Source of the DNA: Microlunatus speluncae
Lineage (GTDB): Bacteria > Actinomycetota > Actinomycetes > Propionibacteriales > Propionibacteriaceae
Length of the DNA: 64,000 bases
NCBI RefSeq assembly: GCF_009299835.1
Contig: NZ_VKCZ01000011.1
Location: 62,001 to 126,000, forward strand
Direction: 5' to 3'
Shown piece after piece: positions 28,010 through 37,077 of this stretch. The notes beneath the pieces were generated by a model. The model was given only the letters and a program-made list of their open reading frames with translations, did not search any database and was not told the DNA's origin. How positions within the stretch are numbered: the first letter of the stretch is position 1; each line of letters begins with the position of its first letter. The translations under genes and the position numbers were made by a program.

Positions 28010-30298
28010 ATGGCTCGTGCGCTCTCGTTCCGCCTGATCATCACCGGCCTGGTGGTCGCGTTGATCACCACCGTCGCCGGGCTGGCACCCGCCGGCGCCG
28101 CCCCCGACGGTTCCGGCCGTTACAGCAATCCACTGATGCAGGACGTCGCGCAGGCGTTCTCCGACGTCGGGCTGATCAGGGCCAAGGACGGCGCCTGGTA
28201 TGCGTACGCGACGAACACGATCATGACCCACGAGAACCAGCAGAACGGTGGGCCCGGGCACCTGATCCCGATGGTCCGCTCGACGGACCTGGTGCACTGG
28301 GAGTTCCTCGGCGACGCGTTCAACGAGGCCAACCATCCGCAGTGGGCGGGCTGGCCGAACAAGGGCTACTGGGCGCCGGACGTGCGCTACGTCGACGGGC
28401 AGTACTTCATGTACTACTCCGCCCCCGGCTCCACCGCACTGGACGCCGCGATCGGGCTCGCGACCGCGCCGACGCCGGCCGGGCCGTGGACCGACATCGG
28501 GCATCCGGTGGTCAACTTCGTCGCCGACAGCGAGGTGATGGAGATCGACCCGATGATGTTCATCGACGACGACGGCACCAAGTATCTGTACTACGGCTCG
28601 TTCCGGCGCGGCGGGCTGCACGTCGTGAAGCTGGCCGCGGACGGGAAGAGCACCGTCGGCGAATCGCGGCAGGTCGTCGCCGGCGAACGCGGCGAGGCGG
28701 CCTGGGTGACCAAGCGCGACTCCTTCTACTACCTGTTCTACTCCGGTTACGGCTGCTGCATGGGTGATGTCGGCGGCGGTGGCTATCCGGTGCTGGCCGG
28801 CCGGTCGAAGTCGCCGGTCGGGCCGTTCCTCGACGAGAACGGCGTCTCGCTGACCGCGGCGCAGCCGGGCGGCACGATCGTGAACTCGTTCAACGGCAAC
28901 ACCCTGTCGGCCACCGGGCACAACGCGGTCACCGTCGACCGGTCCGGGCAGCAGTGGAATCTGGTCAACTCCGATTTCCGGTTCGAGCTGCCCTGGGGCG
29001 GCCGGCCGCAGTCGATGGATCGGCTGGACTGGATCGACGGCTGGCCGACGGTCCGGGCCGGGCGCTGGACCTCCGACCAGCCCCAGCCGGCGCCCGCCGC
29101 GGCCTGGTCGGCCGGCAGCAGCTTCAACGATTCCACCGAACTCTCCGACTGGCGCTCCGTCGGCGCCGACTGGGCGGTCGGCCAGGACCCATCCAGCGGC
29201 GGGTACGTGCATCCCAAGATCATCACAACGCAGCCGTCCTTGCTGGTCAGCCGCTCCCGTGGGCCGGCCGACTACCGGGTCGAAGGTGATCTTCGTACGG
29301 CGAGCGAGCGGTCCGGAAAGGCCGGCCTGGTCTTCGGTTACCGGTCGCCGCGGGACTATGCGGTGGCCTGGCTCGATCCCGATCAGGAGTCGCTGCGGGT
29401 CGAGCAACGGGTCGGCGGCCGCGTGATCGAGATCGCTGAAGCCCCACTGCACCAGGGATTCCGGTACGACACCTGGCACTCGGCCAGCGTCGAGGTGCGC
29501 GATGGTCAGGCGACCATCCAGGTCGCGCCGGCCCAGGGCGACAACCCGCTGGCCGAACTGACCGTGCAGCTGGCGCGGCCGCTGACCGGGGCGGCCCAGC
29601 TCGGCGTCGCCTCGGTCGGCGGAGCCCGGGGCGACAACCTCGGGATGGCCCGGCTGTATCGGCCGGTCACCGAGAAACTGCCCGATCCCGAGATCGGCCG
29701 GCCGCTGGCCGACTACAGCGACGAGTTCCGCCGCGGGCCGTTGGACCCGGCGTGGCGGTGGACCGGAGCTGTTGATCAAGGTCGGCTCGAGGACGGCCGG
29801 CTGGTCTGGGACACCCAGGCGCTCGACCTGAGCGAGGAGAAGGGGCCGGCCGCGACCGTGCTGCTGCGGGACGCGCCGGAGGGTGACTTCACGGTGGAGA
29901 CGCGGCTGTCGCTGCCGTTCTCGGGCAGCACCGGCAACGCGCGGGCCGGGCTGATCGCCTGGGCGTCGCGGACCGAGTCGCTGCAGCTCGCGCCGACCCG
30001 GACCGGCGCCGTCCGCCAGGCGTTCCTCTGGCCCGGTGCCGACGACAGTCCGTGGCCGGAGGCGATCCAGCTCGGCCCGAGCGCCGACACGATGTGGCTG
30101 CGGCTGCGGCACACCCGACAGCCGGACACCGGCGAGCATCTGTTCCAGGCCGCGACCAGCCTGGACGGCCGGCACTGGCAGTGGGGCAGCTTCTGGCATC
30201 TGCCGGCCGACGCCGGCCCGCTGCAGTTCGGGCTGGTGTCGATGGGCGGCACCGGGACCACCGCCCGGTTCGACTACGTGCGGACGTTTCGATCATGA
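28010..30298 (+). CDS. secreted glycoside hydrolase family 43 protein with C-terminal beta-sandwich domains
   Basis: 762 aa. Signal peptide at residues 1-31 (LIITGLVVALITTVAGLAPAGAA). Residues about 35-345 form a five-bladed GH43 propeller with acidic clusters in DVGLIRAKDGAWYAYAT, WAPDVRYVDGQYFMYYS and MEIDPMMFIDDDGTKYLYYG. Two regions follow (about 365-545 and 565-762), each like LamG/concanavalin-type sandwich domains. Likely acts outside the cell on arabinan or xylan side chains. ATG 28010 follows GAGGAGC; ATG 27995 is an alternative. The next gene overlaps by ATGA. Confidence 0.88.
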   Translation: MARALSFRLIITGLVVALITTVAGLAPAGAAPDGSGRYSNPLMQDVAQAFSDVGLIRAKDGAWYAYATNTIMTHENQQNGGPGHLIPMVRSTDLVHWEFLGDAFNEANHPQWAGWPNKGYWAPDVRYVDGQYFMYYSAPGSTALDAAIGLATAPTPAGPWTDIGHPVVNFVADSEVMEIDPMMFIDDDGTKYLYYGSFRRGGLHVVKLAADGKSTVGESRQVVAGERGEAAWVTKRDSFYYLFYSGYGCCMGDVGGGGYPVLAGRSKSPVGPFLDENGVSLTAAQPGGTIVNSFNGNTLSATGHNAVTVDRSGQQWNLVNSDFRFELPWGGRPQSMDRLDWIDGWPTVRAGRWTSDQPQPAPAAAWSAGSSFNDSTELSDWRSVGADWAVGQDPSSGGYVHPKIITTQPSLLVSRSRGPADYRVEGDLRTASERSGKAGLVFGYRSPRDYAVAWLDPDQESLRVEQRVGGRVIEIAEAPLHQGFRYDTWHSASVEVRDGQATIQVAPAQGDNPLAELTVQLARPLTGAAQLGVASVGGARGDNLGMARLYRPVTEKLPDPEIGRPLADYSDEFRRGPLDPAWRWTGAVDQGRLEDGRLVWDTQALDLSEEKGPAATVLLRDAPEGDFTVETRLSLPFSGSTGNARAGLIAWASRTESLQLAPTRTGAVRQAFLWPGADDSPWPEAIQLGPSADTMWLRLRHTRQPDTGEHLFQAATSLDGRHWQWGSFWHLPADAGPLQFGLVSMGGTGTTARFDYVRTFRS

Positions 30299-33189
30299 AC
30301 GGCCGGCGCGAATCCCCGATGATCATCAGCCGCCGGGGCCTGCTGGCGACCGGGGCGGCTGGTGCCCTGGCCGCCGGGCTGCTGCCGGGGGCGACGCCGT
30401 ACGCCTTCGCCGTCCCGCAGGCCGAGGACGGCTACGACCTGTGGCTGCGCTACCGCACTGTCGCCGACGGGGACCTGTTGCGGAGCTATCGGGCTGCATT
30501 CGATCATGTGGTGGTCCTGGGTGATCACGAGGTGCTGCGGTCCGCCGGCGAGGAGTTGGCGCGCGGGCTGTCGGGGCTGCTCGGCCGCAGCGTGCCGGTG
30601 CGTGATCAGATCGGCGCCGGCGCCGTGGTGATCGGCACCCAGGCCGCCCGCGAAGTGGCCGAGATCGTCCGTCCCGGAGAGCTCGACGACCTCGGCCCGG
30701 AGGGTTTCGTGATCGGCCGACGGCACCGCCCGGATCGGCTGGTGATCGGCTCGGCCGGTGAGCGCGGCGTGTTGTACGGCGCGTTTCGGTTCCTGCAGCA
30801 GCTGCAGCGGCAACGGCCGGTCGACCGGCTGGCGCAGACCGACCGGCCGGCCGCACCGCTGCGGATGGTCAACCACTGGGACAACCCGAACCGCACCGTG
30901 GAGCGAGGCTACGCCGGGAAGTCGATCTTCGACTGGGACCAGCTGCCCGAGCTGCGGCAGCGCTACACCGACTACGCGCGGCTGCTCGCCTCGGTCGGGA
31001 TCAACCACACGGTGATCAACAACGTCAACGCCAGTGCTGAGTTCCTGCGCACCGAACGGCTGCCCGACCTGAAGGCGTTGGCCGGCGTGTTTCGGGGCTG
31101 GGGCGTGCGGCTGTGGGTGTCGGCCAACTACGCCAGCCCGATCACCCTGACCGCCGGCGATGCCGACCCGATCACGGTGGCCGATCCGTTCGACGCCCGG
31201 GTGCGGGACTGGTGGCAGGACAAGATCGCCGAGCTCTACGCCCTGGTGCCGGACTTCGGCGGCTTCCTGGTCAAGGCCAACTCCGAGGGCCAGCCCGGCC
31301 CGCTCGACTACGGCCGGACCCACGCCGACGGGGCCAACCTGCTGGCCGACCTGCTCGCACCGCACGGCGGTCGGCTGGCCTGGCGCTCCTTCGTCCACGA
31401 GGGCTTCGACGACTGGGCCGAGTACCAACATCGGGTCTTCCAGCCGCTCGACGGTGACTTCGCGGCCAACGCGATCGTGCAGACCAAGAACGGCCCGATC
31501 GACTTCCAGGTCAGGGAACCGGTCAATCCGCTGTTCGGCGCCCTGCCGAAGACCAACCAGCTGATCGAGCTGCAGATCACCCAGGAATACACCGGCCACG
31601 CGACCCACCTGTGCTATCTGGTGCCGCAGTGGAAGACGATCTTGGACTTCCCGACCCACACCGGCTCCGGATCGGGGCCGACCGTCGCCGACATCGTCAC
31701 CGGCACCGCCTACGACCAGCAGCAGGTCGGGTTCGCCGGAGTGATCAACTTCGGCGACGACCGCGACTGGACCGGCTATCAACTGGGCGCCGCCAACACG
31801 CACGGCTTCGCCCGGCTGGCCTGGGATCCGCGGCTGTCCGCCGAGGAACTGGTGACGGAGTGGATCGAGCTCACCTTCGGCAGTGATCACCGCGTGGTGG
31901 ACACCCTGAAGTCGATCATGCTCGCCTCCTGGCGGACCTACGAGGACTACACCTCCCCGCTGGGGATGGGTTACCTCACCTATCCGCTGGGAGCTCACTT
32001 CGATCCGGCGCCGGCGACGACCCAGAACCTGTCCCACCACAGCACGGCCGAGGGGACCGGCTTCGATCGGACCGTGGCCACCGGCACCGGCTATCCGGCC
32101 CTGTACGCCGATCACTGGCGCGACCGCTACGAGTCGCTGGAGCAGTGCCCGGACGAACTGTTGCTGTTCCTGCACTGGGTGCCATACACGCATCGGCTCC
32201 GTTCCGGACGGACGGTGATCCAGCACATCTACGACAGCCACTTCGACGGGGTGGAACGGGTCCGGGCGTTCCGGAGCGACTGGCAGCGGCTGGCCAAGCT
32301 GATCGACCCGGCCCGGCACGCCGACATAGCCGCCACCTTCGATGATCATGTCGTCGAGGCCACCCGGTGGCGGGACAGCATCGTCGCGTACTTCTTCGGC
32401 TGGTCACGGATCCTGTCCACCGGGGCCGGCTGGCTGCAGCTGGCGTACCCGGGCGGACGGCTGCTCTTCGGCGGCCGGGCCAACGACCTCGCGGTCGAGC
32501 TGACCAACGCGACCCGGGATCGGCAGACCATGATCGCGACCGTGCACCCGGTCAACGCCGACTGGCAGGTCGAGCCGACGACGACCATGATCGACTCCGG
32601 GAAGTCGGTCACGGTCGCCCTGCCGGTCACACCGCCGCTGATCGCCGATCATGCCGAACTGTCCGTCGACCTGGAGCCGGCTCTGACCGCGCTCGGCGGA
32701 CAGGGCCAGACGTTCGTGATCACGCCCGCCGCCGAACACTGCGACCTGGCGTTGGACGTCGGGACGGCGGACAGCCCGCTGGTCACCGGCTATGCCCGGC
32801 TGGCGCCCGGCTCGGCCTGGGACGAGACGCGCGGCTACGGCTGGGTCGGCAGCGCGCCACAGGGCCGGGATCGCGGCAGCAGTTGGGATCCCCTGCGCCG
32901 GGACTTCTGCGGCGACTATCCCGCCCGGACCCTGCGGCTGCGGCTGCCGGCCGGACGTCGCCGGGTGGCCGTGCTGGTCGGCGACGGCGGCCCCGACTGC
33001 CCGCCGACGATCATCGCCGAGGCAGGCACCGTGCTCGCCACCTCCCCCGACCTCCCCGGCGGCACCTTCGACTGGCTGCACTTCGAGCTCGACGGCGGCC
33101 CCACCGGCCGCACCGCCGACCTGATCTTCGACAGCCACCCGGACCGCTTCTGGCACCTCGGCGCCCTGGTGATCATGAACCCCGAATGA
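30295..33189 (+). CDS. Tat-exported GH67 alpha-glucuronidase with extra C-terminal domain
   Basis: 964 aa. N-terminus SRRGLLATGAAGALAAGLL is a twin-arginine signal. GH67 hallmarks follow: LRMVNHWDNPNRTVERGYAG, a central barrel with GFLVKANSEGQPGP, and NAIVQTKNGPIDFQ. It removes (4-O-methyl)glucuronic acid from xylan chains. Residues about 720-964 exceed the usual family length of about 700 and look like a beta-rich appended domain. ATG 30295 overlaps the GH43 stop (ATGA), so the two are translated together. Bacterial GH67 is often intracellular; export here is notable. Confidence 0.92.
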   Translation: MNGRRESPMIISRRGLLATGAAGALAAGLLPGATPYAFAVPQAEDGYDLWLRYRTVADGDLLRSYRAAFDHVVVLGDHEVLRSAGEELARGLSGLLGRSVPVRDQIGAGAVVIGTQAAREVAEIVRPGELDDLGPEGFVIGRRHRPDRLVIGSAGERGVLYGAFRFLQQLQRQRPVDRLAQTDRPAAPLRMVNHWDNPNRTVERGYAGKSIFDWDQLPELRQRYTDYARLLASVGINHTVINNVNASAEFLRTERLPDLKALAGVFRGWGVRLWVSANYASPITLTAGDADPITVADPFDARVRDWWQDKIAELYALVPDFGGFLVKANSEGQPGPLDYGRTHADGANLLADLLAPHGGRLAWRSFVHEGFDDWAEYQHRVFQPLDGDFAANAIVQTKNGPIDFQVREPVNPLFGALPKTNQLIELQITQEYTGHATHLCYLVPQWKTILDFPTHTGSGSGPTVADIVTGTAYDQQQVGFAGVINFGDDRDWTGYQLGAANTHGFARLAWDPRLSAEELVTEWIELTFGSDHRVVDTLKSIMLASWRTYEDYTSPLGMGYLTYPLGAHFDPAPATTQNLSHHSTAEGTGFDRTVATGTGYPALYADHWRDRYESLEQCPDELLLFLHWVPYTHRLRSGRTVIQHIYDSHFDGVERVRAFRSDWQRLAKLIDPARHADIAATFDDHVVEATRWRDSIVAYFFGWSRILSTGAGWLQLAYPGGRLLFGGRANDLAVELTNATRDRQTMIATVHPVNADWQVEPTTTMIDSGKSVTVALPVTPPLIADHAELSVDLEPALTALGGQGQTFVITPAAEHCDLALDVGTADSPLVTGYARLAPGSAWDETRGYGWVGSAPQGRDRGSSWDPLRRDFCGDYPARTLRLRLPAGRRRVAVLVGDGGPDCPPTIIAEAGTVLATSPDLPGGTFDWLHFELDGGPTGRTADLIFDSHPDRFWHLGALVIMNPE

Positions 33190-33196
33190 CCCACAC

Positions 33197-33560
33197 GTTC
33201 GTTCCCTGAGCCTGTCGAAGGGCAAGCCAGATCGTACCCCTTCGGTTTCGGCCTGGCGGCCGTAAAGACGCACCAAGGAGCTGGCGGGTCAGGCCGTTCG
33301 TCGCGTTCATGCGGCCGGGCGCCGGTTTGGAAGGCGAAAGTCGCTGACTGGACATCGACTGTGACGTTTCCCGGCCTTCCGCCGCCGATCGAGCCGGGAA
33401 ACGTCACAGTCGACGATCCCGCCACAGCCCAACCGCAACCCGGCCGGAACTCCGAGGCGACGCCGAGACCTGCCCGTCCCTTGGCGCGCCTTTCCGGCCG
33501 CCAGGCCGAAACCGAAGGGGCACGATCTGGCTTGCCCTTCGACAGGCTCAGGGAACGAAC
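33197..33560. repeat. 364-bp composite nested palindrome (family C, locus 2)
   Basis: The outer arms 33197-33262 and 33495-33560 are 66 bp each and pair with a single mismatch; each ends in GTTCGTTCCCTGAGCCTGTC or its complement. A weaker inner inverted repeat (AAAGACGCACCAAGG with CCCTTGGCGCGCCTTT) and the 64-bp core at 33354-33417 are nested inside. It fills the gap between convergent genes and contains no gene. Confidence 0.88.
33354..33417. repeat. 64-bp hairpin core, family C copy 2
   Basis: ATCGACTGTGACGTTTCCCG pairs with CGGGAAACGTCACAGTCGAC around a 17-nt loop. The loop (TCGATCGGCGG in reverse complement) matches copy 1, showing that this copy is inverted. Confidence 0.88.
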
Positions 33561-33610
33561 GAGCGGGGACAGGCTCAGGGACCGAACAAATGGACAAGCT
33601 CAGGGAACGG
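33561..33610. repeat. two extra tandem pieces of the family C terminal motif
   Basis: GGACAGGCTCAGGGACCGAA and GGACAAGCTCAGGGAACGG follow the complete arm, giving three terminal motifs in a row. The last one contains the LacI stop codon. Confidence 0.8.
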
Positions 33611-34601
33611 GTCGGCGGGGAGGGACGGTGGTGTCGCGGAAGACGATCTCGGTGGGGGCCGCGGTGGGCGGATCGGGCTCGGGTTCACCGCGGATGGCGG
33701 CGATCAGGCGGCGCATCCCGTGCCGGCCGGAGGTCTCCCGGTCGACCCGTACGGTGGACAGGGCGGGCGTGCCATAGCGGACCAGGGTGAGGTCGTCCCA
33801 GCCGGTGACGCTCAGGTCGTCCGGCACCCGCCAGCCGCGCCGGAAGGCGGCGTGCATCACGCCGACCGCAATGTGATCACTGGCCGCGACCACCGCGGTG
33901 ACCGGGCTGTCGTCGGGCAACGACTCGACGGCCCGGACCCCGGTGTCGGGGTGCCACGGCCCGGCGAACTCCCCGTGCGACCGGAGCCCGAATCGCTCAC
34001 AGGCCTCCAGATAGCCGGCCCGACGCAGTTGCGCGGAGCGCCAGTCCGGCGGTCCGGCCGCATGGAACAGCTCGCGATGGCCGAGGTCGGCCAGCCGGCG
34101 TACGATCTCGATCATGGTCTCGGCATCGGCGACGACCGCTTCGACGGCGCGCAGCCGATCGTCGTACTCCTCGGTCTGCACCACCACTCCGCCGCTGTCC
34201 GGAGTGATCATCAACGGCGTGACCGACAGGACCCCGTCGACCTGACCACTGGCCAGCAACTCGGCCGCCACGGTACTGAGCGACTCCGGCAACTCGTTCA
34301 TCCCGATCACGATCTCAACCCGGTAGCCGTGCCGCTGAGCCTCCTCGCTGGCGGCGGCGACGGTACGCTCCGGCCCGGTCCAGCCGGGCAGGATGATCGC
34401 GACCACGCCGGTGCTCCGGGTTCGCATCGCCCGGGCCATCAGATTGGGCCGATAGCCGAGCTCGTCGATCGCGGCCCGTACCCGCTGCCCCGTCGCCGCT
34501 CCCACGGTCGGATCCGACCGCAGAAACCGGGACACGGTCTGGTGCGAGACCTCGGCCAGAGCGGCGACATCATGCAGGGTCGGACGCCGCGCCAAGCTCA
34601 C
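33600..34601 (-). CDS. LacI-family transcriptional regulator
   Basis: 333 aa. N-terminal helix-turn-helix with hinge (TLHDVAALAEVSHQTVSRFL, GYRPNLMARAMRTRSTG), followed by a periplasmic-binding-protein-type sensor domain. Convergent with the GH43-GH67 operon and the best candidate to control it through the palindrome at 27943-27977. The stop codon and last codons (ending PPRRPVP) lie in the CTCAGGGAACGG repeat motif, so the repeat seems to have reshaped the C-terminus. Confidence 0.9.
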   Translation of the reverse strand: MSLARRPTLHDVAALAEVSHQTVSRFLRSDPTVGAATGQRVRAAIDELGYRPNLMARAMRTRSTGVVAIILPGWTGPERTVAAASEEAQRHGYRVEIVIGMNELPESLSTVAAELLASGQVDGVLSVTPLMITPDSGGVVVQTEEYDDRLRAVEAVVADAETMIEIVRRLADLGHRELFHAAGPPDWRSAQLRRAGYLEACERFGLRSHGEFAGPWHPDTGVRAVESLPDDSPVTAVVAASDHIAVGVMHAAFRRGWRVPDDLSVTGWDDLTLVRYGTPALSTVRVDRETSGRHGMRRLIAAIRGEPEPDPPTAAPTEIVFRDTTVPPRRPVP

Positions 34602-34631
34602 CCCCTCACCCTACTGACCCCACCCCCAACC

Positions 34632-34685
34632 CCGAGTTGTCAGACTCTCACCACGCCAGAGCATGGTGAGAGTCTGACAATTCGG
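34632..34685. repeat. 54-bp hairpin repeat, family A copy 5
   Basis: 54 bp with outer core TTGTCAGA but an inner stem ACTCTCACCA/TGGTGAGAGT unlike copies 1-4, fully paired. It lies 8 bp after the chorismate mutase stop and upstream of the LacI gene. Confidence 0.88.
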
Positions 34686-34693
34686 GGTTGTGT

Positions 34694-34996
34694 TCAGGAG
34701 GCGGCGTGGTGTTGGGCGATGGCCTCGTGGTGGCGGATGACCTCGGCGACGATGAAGTTCTGCAGCTTCTCGGCAAACTCGGGGTCGAGTTTGGCGTCGA
34801 CGGCGAGATCGCGGAGCCGGGCGATCTGCTGGGCCTCGCGGGCCGGGTCGGCCGGCGGCAGGCCGTGCTGCGCCTTCAGCTCCCCCACCCGTTGCGTGAT
34901 CTTGAACCGCTCGGCCAGCAGATGAATCAAGGCCGCGTCCATGTTGTCGATGCTGTCCCGCAGTCGGCGCAGCTCCGCCACCACCTGATCTGTCAC
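34694..34996 (-). CDS. AroQ-class chorismate mutase
   Basis: 100 aa. The three-helix AroQ fold is visible: AELRRLRDSIDNMDAALIHLLAERFKITQRVGELKAQHGLPPADPAREAQQIARLRDLA, ending NFIVAEVIRHHEAIA. It turns chorismate into prephenate for Phe and Tyr synthesis. The active-site Arg, Lys and Glu positions look conserved. I chose GTG 34996 because it gives the usual length; the upstream open frame is unrelated. Confidence 0.88.
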   Translation of the reverse strand: MTDQVVAELRRLRDSIDNMDAALIHLLAERFKITQRVGELKAQHGLPPADPAREAQQIARLRDLAVDAKLDPEFAEKLQNFIVAEVIRHHEAIAQHHAAS

Positions 34997-35069
34997 CGGG
35001 TCAGCGTAGTACCGGCCCGGAACGCCCCAGCCCCGGGCATAGTGACCGACCGGAATCACAGTTAGGGTC

Positions 35070-35098
35070 TTGCCGGAAAGAGCACGGCCATCTAGCGT
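35070..35098 (+). promoter_or_regulatory. leaderless promoter of beta-propeller gene
   Basis: TTGCCG (35070-35075) and TAGCGT (35093-35098) are spaced by 17 bp. The ATG at 35105 comes six bases after the -10, so the mRNA should begin at the start codon. No ribosome site exists. Confidence 0.7.
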
Positions 35099-35104
35099 AA
35101 GCGA

Positions 35105-37033
35105 ATGGATCGACGACAGCTCCTCAAGTCCGGCGGCCTGGCCGCTCTGGCCGGCGGCGGACTGACCGGCCTCGGCACCCTGCCCGCGCACGCCGAGCCG
35201 GCGCCGCCGAAGTCGTACGGCATCGCGGCCCTGAGCGCCGCCATCGTCGGCTTCGCCACCGACGGCAGCACCGCCTGGTGTGTCAGCCGGGGTCAGACGC
35301 CGCCCAAGGTGATCACCTTCGACATCGCCTCGCAGGCGGTCACCCGGGTGGTCGGGCTCGAGCGCGGCGACGGCGCATGGGCGGCCGGGCTGTCCGGCGG
35401 CAAGCTCTATCTCGGCACGTACAGCTTCGGCGACCTGATCGAGTACGACCCTGCGACGGGGACCGCGACCACCCTCGGCTCCATCGGCCCGACCGGGACG
35501 ATCCCCTGGCAGACGGTGGCCGCGCCGGACGGCGTGATCTACCTCGGCACCTATCCGCGGGGTGAGGTGTGGTCCTACGACCCGGCGACCGGCACGCTGA
35601 CCAATCTCGGCCAGACGGTGCCCGGCTCGCAGTACGCGCGGCTGCTCACCGTCGACGACCAGTACCTCTACGTCGGCACCATCCCCGCGCACATCATCCG
35701 GATCGACCGGGTCAGCGGCGAGAAGGTCGAGCTGCTGCCGGCCGACACCACCCTGTCTGGGCTGGCGGCCCTGGCGGTCCGCGACGGCAAGGTGTACGCC
35801 GGGACGGGCCAGGGCGTGATCGAGATCAACCGGGACGGCTCCGGCTTCGTCGACCTGCCGGCCCCGCCGGACGAGTACTCGATCGACGCGCTCACCTTCG
35901 ACGCCGACGGCACGGTGATCGGGCTCGGCCGGCGGACCGGCCACATCCTGCGCCGCGACGGCAACACCATGGCATTGATCGGGCAGGGGCCCGCCGGCGA
36001 TGAGAACCGCGGCGTCGCCGTGCTCGACGACGGCCGGATCATCGGCGCCTGCGGCAGCGGATTGATCTTCACCTTCGACCCGGACTCGGGCGAGTTGCAG
36101 GCCAGCGACCTGACCGCGGATCCGGACGCCGCCGGGCCGGAACTGTTGCAGTCGCTCTGCCTCGGACCGGGCGGCACGGTCGCCGCCGGCGGCCATTTCT
36201 CGATCACCGTGCACCAGCCATCGCGGCGGACCACCGAACGCTTTCACGTCGCCGGCGAGCCGAAGGACATGATCCCGTGGCGGGACGGCATCATCGCCGC
36301 GCTGTATCCGAGCACCGAGTTGATCATGCTCCGGCCGAACAACGGCCACATCCGCAGCTACGGCCGGATCATGAACGGTCAGCAGCGGCCGTGGTCGATC
36401 GTCCGGCACCCCGGGACGGGCACGGTGCTGATCGCCAGCGCGCCGCCGACCGGCTCCCTGCAGGGCGGACTGACGCTGCTCGATCCGGTCTCCGGAGATT
36501 TCGAGGTGCGGTTGGACATCCTGCCCAACCAGGGCCTGACCTCGATCTCGCTGGACGGCGACCTGGCCTACATCGCCGGTGACACATGGGGCGGTGGCGG
36601 GACTCCGCCGACCGAGCCGACCAGCCAGGTCGCGATCTTCGACGTCGCCACGGGCACCGTGGTGGAACGGATCGCGCCGCTGCCCGGCCAGCCGAGCATC
36701 CAGAGCGTCGCCGTGCACGACGGCATCCTGTACGTGTCGTACAAGCGGACCTCGGGCACCTGGATCGCGTACGACCTGGCCCAGCGGACCGTGATCGCCC
36801 AGGGCAAGCTCTCCGGCTACGGCGTGATCACGCCCTACCGAGGCCAGGTCTACGCCGGCGCGAACTTCGGCGACAACCTGTACCGGATCGGCCCCGGCCT
36901 GACCCAGGCCGAGCTGCTGCACACCGGCATCGGCACCAACTGGTACACCGTCCCCCGGATCATCCCCTCCGGCCGCGGCAACACCGCCTGGACCGCCATC
37001 GACCGCGACCTCACCCTGATCGACCTCTCCTAG
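35105..37033 (+). CDS. Tat-exported beta-propeller protein of unknown function
   Basis: 642 aa. N-terminus MDRRQLLKSGGLAALAGGGL is a twin-arginine signal with cleavage near AHA. The rest is a series of about 45-residue repeats with GKLYLGTYSFGDLIEYDPATG, GVIYLGTYPRGEVWSYDPATG and similar blades, typical of quinoprotein/NHL-like propellers. No catalytic motif is recognisable. Family members often accompany polysaccharide-degrading enzymes, which fits the region. It could be a carbohydrate-binding or lyase-associated protein. Confidence 0.75.
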   Translation: MDRRQLLKSGGLAALAGGGLTGLGTLPAHAEPAPPKSYGIAALSAAIVGFATDGSTAWCVSRGQTPPKVITFDIASQAVTRVVGLERGDGAWAAGLSGGKLYLGTYSFGDLIEYDPATGTATTLGSIGPTGTIPWQTVAAPDGVIYLGTYPRGEVWSYDPATGTLTNLGQTVPGSQYARLLTVDDQYLYVGTIPAHIIRIDRVSGEKVELLPADTTLSGLAALAVRDGKVYAGTGQGVIEINRDGSGFVDLPAPPDEYSIDALTFDADGTVIGLGRRTGHILRRDGNTMALIGQGPAGDENRGVAVLDDGRIIGACGSGLIFTFDPDSGELQASDLTADPDAAGPELLQSLCLGPGGTVAAGGHFSITVHQPSRRTTERFHVAGEPKDMIPWRDGIIAALYPSTELIMLRPNNGHIRSYGRIMNGQQRPWSIVRHPGTGTVLIASAPPTGSLQGGLTLLDPVSGDFEVRLDILPNQGLTSISLDGDLAYIAGDTWGGGGTPPTEPTSQVAIFDVATGTVVERIAPLPGQPSIQSVAVHDGILYVSYKRTSGTWIAYDLAQRTVIAQGKLSGYGVITPYRGQVYAGANFGDNLYRIGPGLTQAELLHTGIGTNWYTVPRIIPSGRGNTAWTAIDRDLTLIDLS

Positions 37034-37077
37034 CGCACGGTCAGCTCCGCGCCGTCCTCGGCTTCGGGGCGGCGAGG

